The notes: generated by a model from the letters alone, not told the origin. A DNA stretch of 64,000 nucleotides from Roseivirga sp. 4D4 (GCF_001747095.1 NZ_MDGP01000001.1:2339001-2403000); one strand, 5' to 3'. Shown: positions 17,530 to 28,079, numbered from the stretch's first letter. A program made the numbers and translations.

Positions 17530-17944
17530 GTTTGCTCAGTTTGTAATTTCTCTGCTCGCCTTCGAGATTTTCAATCTCAATTTTCAAGAACTTTTCTGGT
17601 ATCAACCCTCCTATTCTCTCTGGCCATTCGATAATGCATAAGTTTCCGGAATAAAAATACTCATCAACACCAATAGCCATCGCTTCTTCCGGATCCTCAA
17701 TTCTATAAAAATCAAAATGAAAGACTGTATCTCCATTTTGAGTCAAATACTCATTGACTATTGAAAATGTCGGGCTTTGTACGGTGTCCAAAACTCCTAA
17801 TTGTTTCCCAAGAGCTTTGGTCAAGGTAGTCTTTCCTGCGCCCATTTCGCCTTGTAAAATCCAAATATTCTCACCTTCAGCAAAGGCAATAATATCAGAG
17901 GCTACCTTGGGCAAATCGTTGAGGGAATCTCCTTTGATCAACAT
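17522..17944 (-). CDS. tsaE: tRNA threonylcarbamoyladenosine biosynthesis ATPase TsaE
   Basis: P-loop ATPase of 140 residues required for t6A37 formation on ANN-decoding tRNAs, acting with TsaB and TsaD. The Walker A motif GEMGAGKTTLTK is near residues 37-48. The switch region QSPTFSIVNEY and the terminal IEWPERI are characteristic of the family. It sits 11 bases after porX and overlaps ald, so the three genes are probably co-transcribed. Confidence 0.92.
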   Translation of the reverse strand: MLIKGDSLNDLPKVASDIIAFAEGENIWILQGEMGAGKTTLTKALGKQLGVLDTVQSPTFSIVNEYLTQNGDTVFHFDFYRIEDPEEAMAIGVDEYFYSGNLCIIEWPERIGGLIPEKFLKIEIENLEGEQRNYKLSKHG

Positions 17945-17955
17945 TCAAATGTCTT

Positions 17956-19518
17956 TTAGGCCCTTTTCGAATTTAACGAAATAATCGGAATAATTACCTC
18001 CTCCATGGAGACACCGCCATGCTGAAATGTATCTCTATAATACTTAACATAGTGATTGTAATTGTTAGGGTAAGCGAAGAAAGTGTCATCTGTGGCGAAG
18101 ACATAGGTGGTGGACACGTTCTGCTTTGGAAGATGTAGCCTTTCAGGTTGCAGTGCCTCAAAGATTCCATTCTTTCCTTTATAGCCTAGATTTCTGCCTT
18201 GCTTGTATCTAAGGTTGGTGTTTACACTTCTGTCTCCTGCGATTTTGAAAGGTCGTTTCACTCTGTAGGTCCCATGATCGGTGGTAATCATTACTCGAAG
18301 ACCTTTGTCACTTATCATCCGGAGTAAATCGAATAAAGGGGAATGCTGAAACCAAGACCTTGTCAGAGATCGGTAGGCCGATTCGTCTGCCGCCAACTCT
18401 TTAATCATCCGAATGTCGGTTCTTGCATGAGACAACATGTCTACAAAATTGTAGACGACCACATTCAATTGGTTTTGAAGGAGATTCGAGAAATTATCAT
18501 TCAATTGCTTCCCTTGGTTAGCATGAATGATCTTGTGATAACTCATTCGAGCGCTAACATTATTTTTCTTAAGCTGTCTGCGAACAAATTCAGCTTCGTT
18601 GTTATTCTTACCCTCTTCACTGTCATCATCTCCGACCCAGAGGTCAGGATGTTTCTTAGCCATTTCTAGTGGCAATTCACCCGAGAAAAGTGAATTTCGA
18701 GCATAAGCTGTAGTTGTGGGTAAGATGGAATAATAGGTATCCTCCTCTTCAATATTGAAGTAGGGTGCTATATCTTCTTCTATTACTTTCCACTGATCAA
18801 ATCGTAGATTGTCAATGACTATAAAGAAGAAAGGTTCTTCGTTTAATTCAGGAAAGACCTTCTTTTTCATCAGTTGATGTGAAAGAATTGGGCGATCGGC
18901 ATTGGGGTCATTCAACCATTCCTCGTATTCGTCTTCAATGAATCTTGCAAAATTAGAGTTTGCCTCGACTTTCTGCATTTCAAGCACTTCTTGCATGCTC
19001 TTATTTTCGGTCTTATCAATTTCTAATTCCCAATAGACCAACTTCTTATAAATTTCCGCCCATTCTCTATGGTCCATCCGATCATTCATTTCCATACTGA
19101 TCGTCCGGAAATCCTGCTGATACTGCATATTGGTACGCTCGCTGACCAATCGCCTATTATCCAGAATTCGCTTAACAGAAATCAGAATTTGATTGGGGTT
19201 GAGCGGTTTGATCAAGTAATCGGCAATCTTCGATCCGATCGCCTCTTCCATAATATGCTCTTCTTCGTTTTTTGTAATCATAACCACCGGTAGCGATGGC
19301 TTCTTATTTTTGATATAACTTAACGTCTCAAGACCAGTCATTCCCGGCATGTTTTCGTCTAGGAAAACGACATCGAAATGCTCTTTTTCTACGGCATCAA
19401 TGGCATCGGCACCACTCGTCACTGGAGAAATGTCATAGCCTCGATCTTTGAGAAATAGGATATGCGGCTTCAAGAGGTCTATCTCATCGTCCGCCCACAA
19501 AATGTTATATCTTTGCAT
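17956..19518 (-). CDS. porX: PorX: response regulator with PglZ domain, type IX secretion regulator
   Basis: Protein of 520 residues. The receiver domain (1-125) has an acidic pocket (ADDE), phospho-acceptor Asp54 in VVFLDENMPGM and the conserved lysine in YLIKPLNP (Lys104). A linker of helices leads to a PglZ domain of the alkaline phosphatase superfamily (about 215-515), with a nucleophile region LPTTTAYARN, DNLRFDQW and metal-binding TTDHGT. PorX with the kinase PorY controls type IX secretion genes, and its PglZ part acts as a nucleotide phosphodiesterase in studied relatives. It heads the porX-tsaE-ald unit and is divergent from the HD/lpx genes. Confidence 0.92.
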   Translation of the reverse strand: MQRYNILWADDEIDLLKPHILFLKDRGYDISPVTSGADAIDAVEKEHFDVVFLDENMPGMTGLETLSYIKNKKPSLPVVMITKNEEEHIMEEAIGSKIADYLIKPLNPNQILISVKRILDNRRLVSERTNMQYQQDFRTISMEMNDRMDHREWAEIYKKLVYWELEIDKTENKSMQEVLEMQKVEANSNFARFIEDEYEEWLNDPNADRPILSHQLMKKKVFPELNEEPFFFIVIDNLRFDQWKVIEEDIAPYFNIEEEDTYYSILPTTTAYARNSLFSGELPLEMAKKHPDLWVGDDDSEEGKNNNEAEFVRRQLKKNNVSARMSYHKIIHANQGKQLNDNFSNLLQNQLNVVVYNFVDMLSHARTDIRMIKELAADESAYRSLTRSWFQHSPLFDLLRMISDKGLRVMITTDHGTYRVKRPFKIAGDRSVNTNLRYKQGRNLGYKGKNGIFEALQPERLHLPKQNVSTTYVFATDDTFFAYPNNYNHYVKYYRDTFQHGGVSMEEVIIPIISLNSKRA

Positions 19519-19568
19519 AGATAGAATTTGGCGAGAAGCTCGAATTTAAAGTATTAAATGCACAAAGT

Positions 19569-20798
19569 TTGAACAAAAAAAAGATAATCAATGATCCGGT
19601 CTACGGATTCATTACTATCCAAAGCGGGCTCATCTTCGACATCATTGATCACCCCTACTTCCAACGCCTAAGAAGGATCAAGCAATTAGGTCTGACAGAA
19701 CTGGTTTATCCCGGTGCTCATCATACCCGATTTCATCACGCCATTGGAGCGATGCACCTTATGACTGAGACTTTGGAAAATCTCAAATCAAAAGGAGTCG
19801 ATATTTCTGAAGAGGAAATGGAAGCTACGCTGATCGCCATTTTATTACATGACATCGGGCATGGCCCCTTCTCTCATGCCCTAGAGCATACCTTACTCAA
19901 AGATGTAAACCACGAATCAATTTCCTACCTCACGCTGGCCAAACTGAATGAAGACTTAAATGGAAGTCTAGAAATGAGCCTCCAGATTTTCCAAGGCAAG
20001 TACCACCGAAAGTTCCTGAACCAACTCGTTTCTAGTCAGTTGGACATCGATCGGTTAGACTACCTTAAAAGAGATAGCTATTTCACCGGGGTATCGGAAG
20101 GTACCATTGGTGCTGAGAGGATTATTAAAATGCTCAATGTCAAAGATGATCAGTTGGTCGTTGAGGAAAAGGGCATTTACAGTATTGAGAACTTTCTGAG
20201 TGCCAGGCGGCTTATGTATTGGCAGGTCTACCTGCATAAAACAAGTGTCAGTTCTGAGAAAATGCTCATTAGCATTATCAAAAGAGCCAAACATCTAACA
20301 CAGAGAGGACAAGATATTTTCGCAACTCCAGCCCTAGGGTTATTCTTAAAACAAGAAATCAAGACTGAGGATTTTCAAAAAGAAGACGGGGTATTAGAAA
20401 CCTTCTTGGCCTTAGATGACTATGACATCTGGGGTGCCATTAAGGTATGGAGTCACTTCCATGATACGGTACTTTCTAAGCTATGTGAAATGCTACTGAA
20501 ACGAGAATTATTTAAAATAGAAATCACCCCTGAACCAGCAAGCGAAGACGAAATAAAGCAACTTGCCTTAACCGTGGAACGGTCTTATGGTATGCCATCC
20601 AGCGATGCGGAATACTTCTACTCAACAGGCCAATTGTCTAACAACGCCTATATTTCTACGGATCAGAAAATCATGATCTTATCTAAGTCTGGACAGGTTC
20701 AAGATGTAGGAGAAGCTGCCGATTTGCCCAACATAAAAGCCATGAGCAAAATAGTCCGCAAGTACTATCGTTGCTGGCCAAAAGACATATCTTTGTAA
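19569..20798 (+). CDS. HD domain phosphohydrolase
   Basis: Protein of 409 residues, dGTPase-like HD superfamily (YdhJ type). Metal motifs: HHTRFHHAIGAMHLM near 51-65 and the HD pair in ILLHDIGHGPFSHALEH near 95-111, plus a distal aspartate in SSQLDIDRLDYLKRDS. Relatives hydrolyse nucleoside triphosphates. The first in-frame start is TTG at 19569, since the nearby ATG at 19558 is out of frame. In this phylum the gene commonly precedes lpxD, as here with 14 bases between, so co-transcription is likely. Confidence 0.85.
   Translation: MNKKKIINDPVYGFITIQSGLIFDIIDHPYFQRLRRIKQLGLTELVYPGAHHTRFHHAIGAMHLMTETLENLKSKGVDISEEEMEATLIAILLHDIGHGPFSHALEHTLLKDVNHESISYLTLAKLNEDLNGSLEMSLQIFQGKYHRKFLNQLVSSQLDIDRLDYLKRDSYFTGVSEGTIGAERIIKMLNVKDDQLVVEEKGIYSIENFLSARRLMYWQVYLHKTSVSSEKMLISIIKRAKHLTQRGQDIFATPALGLFLKQEIKTEDFQKEDGVLETFLALDDYDIWGAIKVWSHFHDTVLSKLCEMLLKRELFKIEITPEPASEDEIKQLALTVERSYGMPSSDAEYFYSTGQLSNNAYISTDQKIMILSKSGQVQDVGEAADLPNIKAMSKIVRKYYRCWPKDISL
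20788..20795 (+). promoter_or_regulatory. Possible lpxD promoter -7 element
   Basis: TATCTTTG at 20788-20795 fits the Bacteroidota -7 consensus TAnnTTTG, 17 bases before the lpxD start and inside the end of the HD gene. The nearest upstream TTG is only 14 bases away, closer than usual, so this is a weak call. It would let the Lpx genes be expressed apart from the HD gene. Confidence 0.35.
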
Positions 20799-20812
20799 TC
20801 CACAATTGAAAC

Positions 20813-21835
20813 ATGGAAATATCAATAGAACAGGTTGCCCAACTGATTGACGGCAAGGTTGATGGAGAAGGCAAAACCACTGTTAATCGCTTAGAAAAAA
20901 TTGAAGAAGCTACGGAAGGTAGTATTGCATTTCTAGCCAATCCGAAGTACACCCCCTACCTCTACACGACCAAAGCCAGCGCGGTGATCGTCAAGAACGA
21001 CTTTGTGGCTGATAAAGCCTATTCGACAAACCTCATAAGAGTAGAGGATCCATATTCCAGCTTTGCCAAACTGCTAGAAGCTTATCAGCAGATGACTGCC
21101 ATAGTAAAAACAGGCATTGAACAACCCTCATTTCAGAGTGAATCTGCCGTCATTGGTGAACAAGCTTACTTGGGCGCATTCTCTTACTTGGGTGAAAACA
21201 CAAGACTGGGTAAGGATGTGAAGATCTATCCCAACACCTACATTGGAGACAATGTAGAAATCGGTGATAATACTATCATTTATGCTGGTGTAAAGGTATA
21301 TGCCAACTGTAAGATTGGTGCAAATTGTGTGATTCATTCAGGTGTTGTGATTGGTAGTGACGGTTTTGGTTTTGCGCCTCAAGAAGACGGCACATATAAA
21401 TCTATTCCGCAGACTGGCAATGTGATCGTTGAAGACAATGTAGATATTGGAGCCAATACAACTATTGATTGTGCCACTATGGGATCAACCGTCATTAAAT
21501 CTGGCGCTAAGATTGATAACCTGGTTCAAATCGCTCACAATGTAGAAGTGGGTAAAAACACGGCTATTGCTTCTCAAGCCGGACTTTCAGGCAGTGCCAA
21601 AATCGGAGAGAATTGTCAAATTGGTGGACAGGCAGGCATTACGGGCCACCTGACCTTAGCCAACAGGACTATCATAGGACCTCAAGCAGGGGTACCGAAG
21701 ACCATTACCGAAGAAGGAAAAGTATGGTTTGGCTCGCCAATAATGGAGCATCGTGATTTCTTAAGGGTCAGTGTTACCCTAAGAAACCTACCTGATGTGA
21801 TCAAAAGGGTTAAGGAACTGGAAAAAAAGCTTTAA
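20813..21835 (+). CDS. lpxD: UDP-3-O-acylglucosamine N-acyltransferase
   Basis: Enzyme of 340 residues for the third step of lipid A synthesis: N-acylation of UDP-3-O-acyl-glucosamine. There is an N-terminal uridine-binding domain (residues 1-100), then a left-handed beta-helix of hexapeptide repeats (about 105-310) with the catalytic histidine region in [11 protein letters not shown]. It ends in a helical extension (RVKELEKKL). First of lpxD, lpxC-fabZ, lpxA in one transcript. Confidence 0.95.
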   Translation: MEISIEQVAQLIDGKVDGEGKTTVNRLEKIEEATEGSIAFLANPKYTPYLYTTKASAVIVKNDFVADKAYSTNLIRVEDPYSSFAKLLEAYQQMTAIVKTGIEQPSFQSESAVIGEQAYLGAFSYLGENTRLGKDVKIYPNTYIGDNVEIGDNTIIYAGVKVYANCKIGANCVIHSGVVIGSDGFGFAPQEDGTYKSIPQTGNVIVEDNVDIGANTTIDCATMGSTVIKSGAKIDNLVQIAHNVEVGKNTAIASQAGLSGSAKIGENCQIGGQAGITGHLTLANRTIIGPQAGVPKTITEEGKVWFGSPIMEHRDFLRVSVTLRNLPDVIKRVKELEKKL

Positions 21836-21859
21836 ATTCGCGGAATTTTCAAAGAATAC

Positions 21860-23248
21860 ATGAAGACAAAGCAACATACAATTAAGGAGCCGGTTACGGT
21901 ATCTGGCGTTGGTTTACATACAGGCGTTACGGCCAATATGACGTTCACCCCTGCGGGCCCAGATCATGGCATTAAATTTCAAAGAATCGACTTACCAGAC
22001 GAGCCGATTGTAGACGCAGATGTCGATTATGTTGTGGACTTGTCAAGAGGTACAACAATTGAGCATAATGGCGCAAGGGTCAATACGGTTGAGCACACTT
22101 TGGCTGCACTCGTTGGTCTGGAGATCGATAATGTGTTGATCAAAATTGACGGCCCAGAGCCACCAATATTGGATGGTAGCTCTATGATGTTCATTGAGGC
22201 GCTGGAAAAAGTAGGTGTAGAAGAGCAGAATGCACTAAGGAACTTCCTCGAAATTAATGAGAGCGTCATTTATAAAGATACTGACAGAGATGTAGAGATA
22301 GCCGCACTCCCCTTAGATGACTTCAGGGTGACTGTAATGGTAGACTATAATTCACCAGTCCTTGGAAGTCAACATGCTTCTTTGAATAGTATTGCAGACT
22401 TTAAAAAAGAAATTGCATCAAGCAGAACCTTTTGCTTCCTACACGAGCTGGAAATGCTCTTCAAAAACAATTTGATCCAAGGTGGTGACTTGAACAATGC
22501 CATTGTTGTTGTGGACCGTGTGGTAAAAGATGAAGAGCTGGACTATTTAGCTGGTCTTTTTAACAAGCCAAAGGTTGAGGTTAAAAAAGAGGGTATTCTC
22601 AACAATGTTGACCTCAGACATCGCAACGAACCAGCTCGTCATAAGCTACTAGATGTTGTTGGCGATTTAGCTCTAGTTGGTAGACCCATCAAAGCTCAAA
22701 TATTAGCGGCACGGCCAGGGCATGCAGCCAATGTTGCTTTTGCAAAGAAGCTAAAGAAGGCCATGCAGGACTCAAAGTCGAATGTACCCCATTACGACCC
22801 GAGTTTGGAGCCTGTCATGGATATCAATCAGATTACACAAATTCTACCCCACCGGTATCCGTTCTTATTGATTGATAAAATCATTCATCTGGATGAAAAT
22901 ATGGTAGCTGGTATCAAAAACGTGACCATGAATGAGCCATTCTTTCAAGGTCATTTCCCTGGAAACCCAGTAATGCCAGGAGTACTTCAAGTAGAGGCAA
23001 TGGCCCAAATTGGAGGTATTTTAGTTTTAAACACTGTACCAGATCCGGAAAACTATACCCCTTATTTCCTGGGTATTGATAGGTGTAAATTCAGAAGAAT
23101 GGTCATTCCAGGAGATACTATTAAATTCAAATGCGAATTGACATCTCCGATTAAACGTGGCATCGCCCAGATGACTGGCTATGCTTATGTTGGAAATACA
23201 TTAGTATGCGAAGCATCCATGACAGCAAGAATTGTTAAGAACCCATGA
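21860..23248 (+). CDS. lpxC-fabZ: Bifunctional LpxC deacetylase / FabZ dehydratase
   Basis: Fused protein of 462 residues, a hallmark of Bacteroidota. LpxC (about 1-305) removes acetate from UDP-3-O-acyl-GlcNAc; its zinc site includes His79 in NTVEHTLAAL and the late HxxxD region around RHKLLDVVGD. FabZ (about 318-462) dehydrates 3-hydroxyacyl-ACP; it has HRYPFLLIDK and the catalytic QGHFPGNPVMPGVLQVEAMAQ region. Joining the two links competing uses of 3-hydroxyacyl-ACP. Its end overlaps lpxA by four bases (ATGA). Confidence 0.96.
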   Translation: MKTKQHTIKEPVTVSGVGLHTGVTANMTFTPAGPDHGIKFQRIDLPDEPIVDADVDYVVDLSRGTTIEHNGARVNTVEHTLAALVGLEIDNVLIKIDGPEPPILDGSSMMFIEALEKVGVEEQNALRNFLEINESVIYKDTDRDVEIAALPLDDFRVTVMVDYNSPVLGSQHASLNSIADFKKEIASSRTFCFLHELEMLFKNNLIQGGDLNNAIVVVDRVVKDEELDYLAGLFNKPKVEVKKEGILNNVDLRHRNEPARHKLLDVVGDLALVGRPIKAQILAARPGHAANVAFAKKLKKAMQDSKSNVPHYDPSLEPVMDINQITQILPHRYPFLLIDKIIHLDENMVAGIKNVTMNEPFFQGHFPGNPVMPGVLQVEAMAQIGGILVLNTVPDPENYTPYFLGIDRCKFRRMVIPGDTIKFKCELTSPIKRGIAQMTGYAYVGNTLVCEASMTARIVKNP

Positions 23249-24027
23249 ATCAGCCACTAGCCTATATTCACCCCGAAGCCAAGATTGCAAGAAATGTGGT
23301 CATTGAACCCTTCGCTTCCATCAGCAAAAATGTCGTAATCGATGAAGGCACTTGGATTGGATCCAATGTGACCATCATGGAAGGTGCGCGCATTGGTAAG
23401 AACGTTAAAATCTTTCCAGGAGCAGTTGTTTCAGCTATACCTCAAGACCTGAAGTTTGGTGGAGAAGATACCACTCTTGAAATCGGTGATAATACAGTCA
23501 TAAGAGAGTGTGTCACCCTCAATAGAGGTACAGATGCTACCAACAAGACGGTAATAGGCAAAAACTGCCTAATTATGGCTTATACCCACGTGGCGCATGA
23601 CTGTGTAATTGGAGACAATTGTATCATCGTAAATGCAGTGCAACTAGCAGGCCATGTTACCATCGCAGAATGGGCGATTATAGGTGGTGCGGCAGCGATT
23701 CACCAATTTGTGAATGTCGGTGCTCATACCATGGTTTCTGGTGGGTCTTTAGTGAGAAAAGATGTGCCTCCTTATACCAAAGCAGGTCGCGAGCCATTGA
23801 GTTATGCGGGTATAAATTCTATCGGTTTAAGAAGACGGGGCTTTTCTAATGAAAAGATCACTGAGATTCAGGAAATCTATAGGTATATCTTTTTAAAAGG
23901 CCTTAACAATTCAAAAGCATTGGATTTAGTGGAACTAGAGATGCCACCGACCAAAGAGCGTGATGAAATCATCAATTTCTTTAGGGGATCTGATCGTGGA
24001 GTAATGAAAGGCTATACTGCCAGATAG
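23245..24027 (+). CDS. lpxA: Acyl-ACP--UDP-GlcNAc O-acyltransferase
   Basis: First enzyme of lipid A synthesis, 260 residues. Hexapeptide left-handed beta-helix over about residues 5-190 with the catalytic histidine region MAYTHVAHDCVIGD and the acyl-chain ruler region around HQFVNVGAHTMVSGGS. The C-terminal helical domain contains IQEIYRYIFLKG. The start is translationally coupled to lpxC-fabZ (ATGA overlap), and the ABC gene follows one base after its stop. Confidence 0.95.
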   Translation: MNQPLAYIHPEAKIARNVVIEPFASISKNVVIDEGTWIGSNVTIMEGARIGKNVKIFPGAVVSAIPQDLKFGGEDTTLEIGDNTVIRECVTLNRGTDATNKTVIGKNCLIMAYTHVAHDCVIGDNCIIVNAVQLAGHVTIAEWAIIGGAAAIHQFVNVGAHTMVSGGSLVRKDVPPYTKAGREPLSYAGINSIGLRRRGFSNEKITEIQEIYRYIFLKGLNNSKALDLVELEMPPTKERDEIINFFRGSDRGVMKGYTAR

Positions 24028-24028
24028 T

Positions 24029-24646
24029 ATGAGAATTGAGGTTAAGGGTTTGGGCAAGAAATTCATCAAAGAATGGATTTTCAGACACCTTGACTATACA
24101 TTTGAATCTGCTTATTCTTATGCGGTCACCGGACCGAATGGCAGCGGAAAATCCACTTTCATTCAATCAGTGGCGGGCTTTATTCCTACCAATGAAGGAA
24201 GCGTGGAGTTCTATGATGACGGAAAACTAATTCCCGAAGATGAGGTATTCAAGACCCTTGACATTACCACTCCCTATCTAGAATTAATAGAAGAATTCAC
24301 ATTAGACGAGTTTTTAGCGTTTCATTTCAAATTTAAAGCGTTACAAGACGGGTGGTCGATAGATGACTTTGTGGAAAAAGTTTATTTACAGGGCGATCGC
24401 AATAAGCAAATAAAGAACTATTCCTCGGGCATGAAACAACGGTTAAAGCTTGGTCTATCGTTCTTCTCGAAAAGCGAGGTTTGTTTTTTAGATGAGCCTA
24501 CAACAAATCTGGATGAGCAGGGTATTGAGTGGTACCTCCTCAATGTAAAGGCTCTTCTGGGAAAAAAGCTTCTGATTATAAGCTCAAACCAAAAGCAGGA
24601 ATATGATTTCTGCGATAAGGTATTGCACATTGCAAACTATAAATAA
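24029..24646 (+). CDS. ABC transporter ATP-binding protein
   Basis: Short ATPase subunit of 205 residues. Walker A GPNGSGKST near 36-44, signature YSSGMKQRLKLGLS near 131-144, Walker B VCFLDEPTTNLD near 153-164. It resembles single-domain ATPases of the CcmA or gliding-export type. No permease gene is next to it, so the membrane partner is elsewhere. It is one base after lpxA and therefore probably in the lpx transcript, which makes a link to envelope assembly plausible but unproven. Confidence 0.85.
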   Translation: MRIEVKGLGKKFIKEWIFRHLDYTFESAYSYAVTGPNGSGKSTFIQSVAGFIPTNEGSVEFYDDGKLIPEDEVFKTLDITTPYLELIEEFTLDEFLAFHFKFKALQDGWSIDDFVEKVYLQGDRNKQIKNYSSGMKQRLKLGLSFFSKSEVCFLDEPTTNLDEQGIEWYLLNVKALLGKKLLIISSNQKQEYDFCDKVLHIANYK

Positions 24647-24714
24647 GAATGCTTGTTGCAGTGTGTATTTTTAGAATTTATGTCTATTATTGGTAATTGA
24701 AGACAAAAGCGACA

Positions 24715-25194
24715 ATGCGTACAAAAAACTACTTACTTAGCCTACTTGTTCTTATTTCTTTCTCTGTAATCTCCTGCGGAGGAGGTGGCGGTGATGGTGA
24801 TGATACCCCAACCTTAACCCCAGGTGAACAAAGACTTGTTGATTTAGCTGGCTCAAGCGGAACTACTTGGGTGGCCACATCTATTACATTTGATGGAGCG
24901 CCTGCCACCGGCTTTGATAATTTCAGCCTGACCCTGAGAGGAACAGCAACTAGCAAAACTTATACATCTATAGACGGAGACCCATTATTTGGTGCTTCAG
25001 GTACTTGGGATTTTAACGGTACCAACATCAACCAAATTCTCGTTGATGGCAACTCAGATAACATATTCACCATTAGCAATTTGAACACTACTGCAACTCC
25101 AAATACGGTGAGACTGTCAGTGAACTTTACGGCTGACGGAGGTGCTGCATTTGGCACGAGCGGATTATACGTATTAGATTTACAAGAGCAATAG
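24715..25194 (+). CDS. Hypothetical lipoprotein
   Basis: Lipoprotein of 159 residues from the ATG at 24715; a TTG six codons upstream is less likely. The lipobox ends VISC (Cys21) followed by a glycine- and aspartate-rich stretch (GGGGGDGDD), typical of lipoproteins in this phylum. The remainder is a single beta-rich domain starting at GEQRLVDLAGSSGTTW. I do not recognise the family with certainty. The gene is followed by a strong two-way terminator shared with sdhB. Confidence 0.75.
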   Translation: MRTKNYLLSLLVLISFSVISCGGGGGDGDDTPTLTPGEQRLVDLAGSSGTTWVATSITFDGAPATGFDNFSLTLRGTATSKTYTSIDGDPLFGASGTWDFNGTNINQILVDGNSDNIFTISNLNTTATPNTVRLSVNFTADGGAAFGTSGLYVLDLQEQ

Positions 25195-25201
25195 AGCGGA
25201 T

Positions 25202-25251
25202 AAAGACATAAAAAAAGGCACCGACTAGTCGGTGCCTTTTTTTATGTCTTT
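25202..25251. terminator. Bidirectional Rho-independent terminator
   Basis: A perfect 50-base inverted repeat centred between 25226 and 25227. The GC-rich core GGCACCGAC/GTCGGTGCC is flanked by seven A's and seven T's, then by AAAGACAT/ATGTCTTT. It lies between the convergent lipoprotein and sdhB genes and can stop transcription in both directions. Confidence 0.92.
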
Positions 25252-25261
25252 ATAATACTAA

Positions 25262-26032
25262 CTACTTATCAGAAGTTACACTTGCCGATAAGTATTCTCT
25301 ATTCATTCTAGCAATATTCTCTAGTGAAATACCTTTTGGACATTCTACCTCACACGCTCCTGTATTTGAGCAGTTACCAAAGCCTTCTTCATCCATCACC
25401 TTCACCATGTTCTGAACACGTTCTTTAGCTTCTACCTGGCCTTGCGGCAACAAAGCAAACTGAGAGACTTTTGCCGATACAAAGAGCATAGCTGAAGCAT
25501 TCTTGCAGGATGCAACGCAAGCTCCGCATCCGATACAGGTTGCAGCATCAAATGCCTTATCCGCATCGGCTTTCTCAATTGGAATTGAGTTGGCATCTTG
25601 CGTATTACCAGAAGTATTCACGCTAATGAAACCACCTGCAGCCATTACTCGATCAAAGGCACTTCTGTCTACCACAAGGTCTTTTATTACGGGGAAGGCT
25701 TTCGCTCTCCAAGGCTCTATGTAAATGGTATCTCCATCCTTGAACTCTCTCATATGGAGTTGACAGGTAGTAATTTCTCTACCTGGGCCATGAGCCTCAC
25801 CATTGATGTACATAGAGCAAGAACCACAAATACCTTCGCGGCAATCATGATCAAATGCTACAGGCTCTTTGCCTTCAGCGATCAATTGCTCGTTCAAAAT
25901 ATCCATCATTTCAAGGAAAGAGCTGTCTGTAGAAATATCAGCCACCTGATATGTCTCCATTTGACCTTTGTCCTTGTTGTTTTTTTGTCTCCAAACTTTA
26001 AGTGTCAGGTTTAATCCTTTTTGTGCTGACAT
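25262..26032 (-). CDS. sdhB: Succinate dehydrogenase/fumarate reductase iron-sulfur subunit
   Basis: Iron-sulfur subunit of 256 residues carrying electrons between the FAD subunit and the membrane quinone site. [2Fe-2S] ligands: [10 protein letters not shown] and a later C in EITTCQ. The [4Fe-4S] and [3Fe-4S] clusters use [11 protein letters not shown] and [15 protein letters not shown]. Third gene of the sdhCAB operon, 27 bases after sdhA. Confidence 0.93.
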   Translation of the reverse strand: MSAQKGLNLTLKVWRQKNNKDKGQMETYQVADISTDSSFLEMMDILNEQLIAEGKEPVAFDHDCREGICGSCSMYINGEAHGPGREITTCQLHMREFKDGDTIYIEPWRAKAFPVIKDLVVDRSAFDRVMAAGGFISVNTSGNTQDANSIPIEKADADKAFDAATCIGCGACVASCKNASAMLFVSAKVSQFALLPQGQVEAKERVQNMVKVMDEEGFGNCSNTGACEVECPKGISLENIARMNREYLSASVTSDK

Positions 26033-26059
26033 ATATGTATAGCTAAGTTCTTTAAATCC

Positions 26060-28069
26060 TTATTTGTATGACCTCGTTTTCAGTTCGATGTTCTCGTAAA
26101 TGAGTTCTTCCTTATGCAACACTGCATCCGAAGGTTCTCCCTTGTACTCCCAAACAGAAGCATGCGTAAAGTTCTCATCATCTCTGACTGCCTCACCTTC
26201 TTCTGTACTATGCTCTTCTCTGTAATGGCCTCCGCAAGACTCTTCTCTTTCTAATGCATCTCTTGCGAAAAGCTCTCCCAGTTCAAGGAAATCCGCAACC
26301 CGACCAGCTTTTTCCAACTCAGGGTTCATGCTATCATTTGTTCCTGGTACTGTAACTTCTTTCCAGAACTCTTCTCTGATTTCTTTGATTTCAGCGATCG
26401 CTTCCTTCAAACCTTTCTCGTTCCTGGCCATCCCGACTTTGTTCCACATCACCTTGCCCAATCGCTTGTGGAAGTGATCGACAGACTTAGAACCTTTATT
26501 GTTTAGGAAGAAATCAATTCTATCCTTAACAGACTTTTCAGCCTCATCAAATTCAGGTGTATCTGTTGGGATTGCACCAGTTCTAATGTCATCTGCCAGA
26601 TAATCCCCGATCGTGTATGGCAATACAAAGTACCCGTCTGCCAAACCCTGCATCAATGCAGATGCCCCTAGCCTATTGGCTCCATGATCCGAGAAGTTTG
26701 CTTCACCGATCGCATAGCAACCTGGAATGGTTGTCATTAAGTTATAATCAACCCAAACACCACCCATTGTATAGTGAACTGCAGGGTAGATTTTCATTGG
26801 AACTTTGTATGGATTGTCCGCAGTAATCTTTTCATACATCTGGAAAAGATTACCGTATTTATTCTCAACCACCTTTTCTCCCAAGGCTCTAATTTGAGAC
26901 TCTGATTGATTGTGGTATCCTTTTACATTTGCCTCCTCTTGGCCATATCGCATGATCGCAGAAGAGAAATCCAGATAAACCGCCTCGCCTGTTTCATTGG
27001 TACCAACACCAAAACCAGCATCGCAACGCTCCTTGGCTGCTCTTGAAGCCACATCACGTGGCACAAGGTTACCAAAAGAAGGATACCTTCTTTCTAGGTA
27101 GTAATCTCTGTCTTCCTCAGCAATATCAAGCGGGCTCATTTTTCCAGCTCTGATCGCTTCAGCATCTTCCTTTTTAGCTGGCACCCAAATACGTCCGTCA
27201 TTCCTCAATGATTCAGACATCAAGGTCAATTTTGACTGCTGATCTCCATGTTGTGGAATACAAGTGGGGTGAATTTGAGTAAAGCAAGGGTTAGCAAAAT
27301 GAGCACCTCTCTTGTGTACTTTCCAACCAGCAGAGACATTAGATCCCATGGCATTGGTTGAAAGGAAGAATACGTTACCATACCCCCCAGAAGCGATCAC
27401 CACTGCATGTGCAGAATGTCTTTCTATCTCTCCATTCACCAAGTTTCTGGCGATAATTCCTCTGGCTTTTCCATCGACAACCACTACATCAAGCATTTCA
27501 TGGCGATTGTACATTTGGATTTTGCCCTTACCAATTTGTCTGGACATCGCAGAGTAACAACCCAAAAGGAGTTGTTGGCCTGTTTGACCTTTAGCATAAA
27601 AGGTTCTTGAAACCTGAACACCTCCAAAAGAGCGGTTGTCTAATAACCCACCGTAATCTCTGGCAAAGGGAACACCTTGTGCCACGCACTGGTCAATAAT
27701 ATTGGTTGATACTTCAGCTAAACGATGGACATTGGCCTCTCTAGATCTGTAATCACCGCCCTTAACGGTATCATAAAACAAGCGATAGGTTGAATCACCA
27801 TCACCCTGATAATTCTTTGCGGCATTGATCCCTCCCTGAGCGGCAATTGAGTGTGCCCTTCTTGGAGAATCTTGATAGCAAAATGCTTTTACATTATAAC
27901 CAAGCTCGGCTAAAGTGGCAGCTGCTGAGCCACCTGCAAGACCTGTCCCTACCACTATAACGTCAATTGACCTCTTATTGGCTGGGTTTACCAGGCGAAT
28001 ATTGTTCTTATAGTTTGTCCACTTATCAGCTATTGGACCTTCTGGAATCCTCGAATTTAATGTCGTCAT
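26060..28069 (-). CDS. sdhA: Succinate dehydrogenase/fumarate reductase flavoprotein subunit
   Basis: Catalytic subunit of 669 residues. FAD-binding [20 protein letters not shown] near 35-54 and the flavinylated histidine in [15 protein letters not shown]. Substrate-site regions include the HPTC block and the late GANRLGAS. With a single cytochrome subunit and an extended length, it resembles the di-heme (class B) complexes of Bacteroidota, which work aerobically as succinate dehydrogenase or anaerobically as fumarate reductase. It lies 10 bases after sdhC. Confidence 0.94.
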   Translation of the reverse strand: MTTLNSRIPEGPIADKWTNYKNNIRLVNPANKRSIDVIVVGTGLAGGSAAATLAELGYNVKAFCYQDSPRRAHSIAAQGGINAAKNYQGDGDSTYRLFYDTVKGGDYRSREANVHRLAEVSTNIIDQCVAQGVPFARDYGGLLDNRSFGGVQVSRTFYAKGQTGQQLLLGCYSAMSRQIGKGKIQMYNRHEMLDVVVVDGKARGIIARNLVNGEIERHSAHAVVIASGGYGNVFFLSTNAMGSNVSAGWKVHKRGAHFANPCFTQIHPTCIPQHGDQQSKLTLMSESLRNDGRIWVPAKKEDAEAIRAGKMSPLDIAEEDRDYYLERRYPSFGNLVPRDVASRAAKERCDAGFGVGTNETGEAVYLDFSSAIMRYGQEEANVKGYHNQSESQIRALGEKVVENKYGNLFQMYEKITADNPYKVPMKIYPAVHYTMGGVWVDYNLMTTIPGCYAIGEANFSDHGANRLGASALMQGLADGYFVLPYTIGDYLADDIRTGAIPTDTPEFDEAEKSVKDRIDFFLNNKGSKSVDHFHKRLGKVMWNKVGMARNEKGLKEAIAEIKEIREEFWKEVTVPGTNDSMNPELEKAGRVADFLELGELFARDALEREESCGGHYREEHSTEEGEAVRDDENFTHASVWEYKGEPSDAVLHKEELIYENIELKTRSYK

Positions 28070-28079
28070 AATTCCTTTC

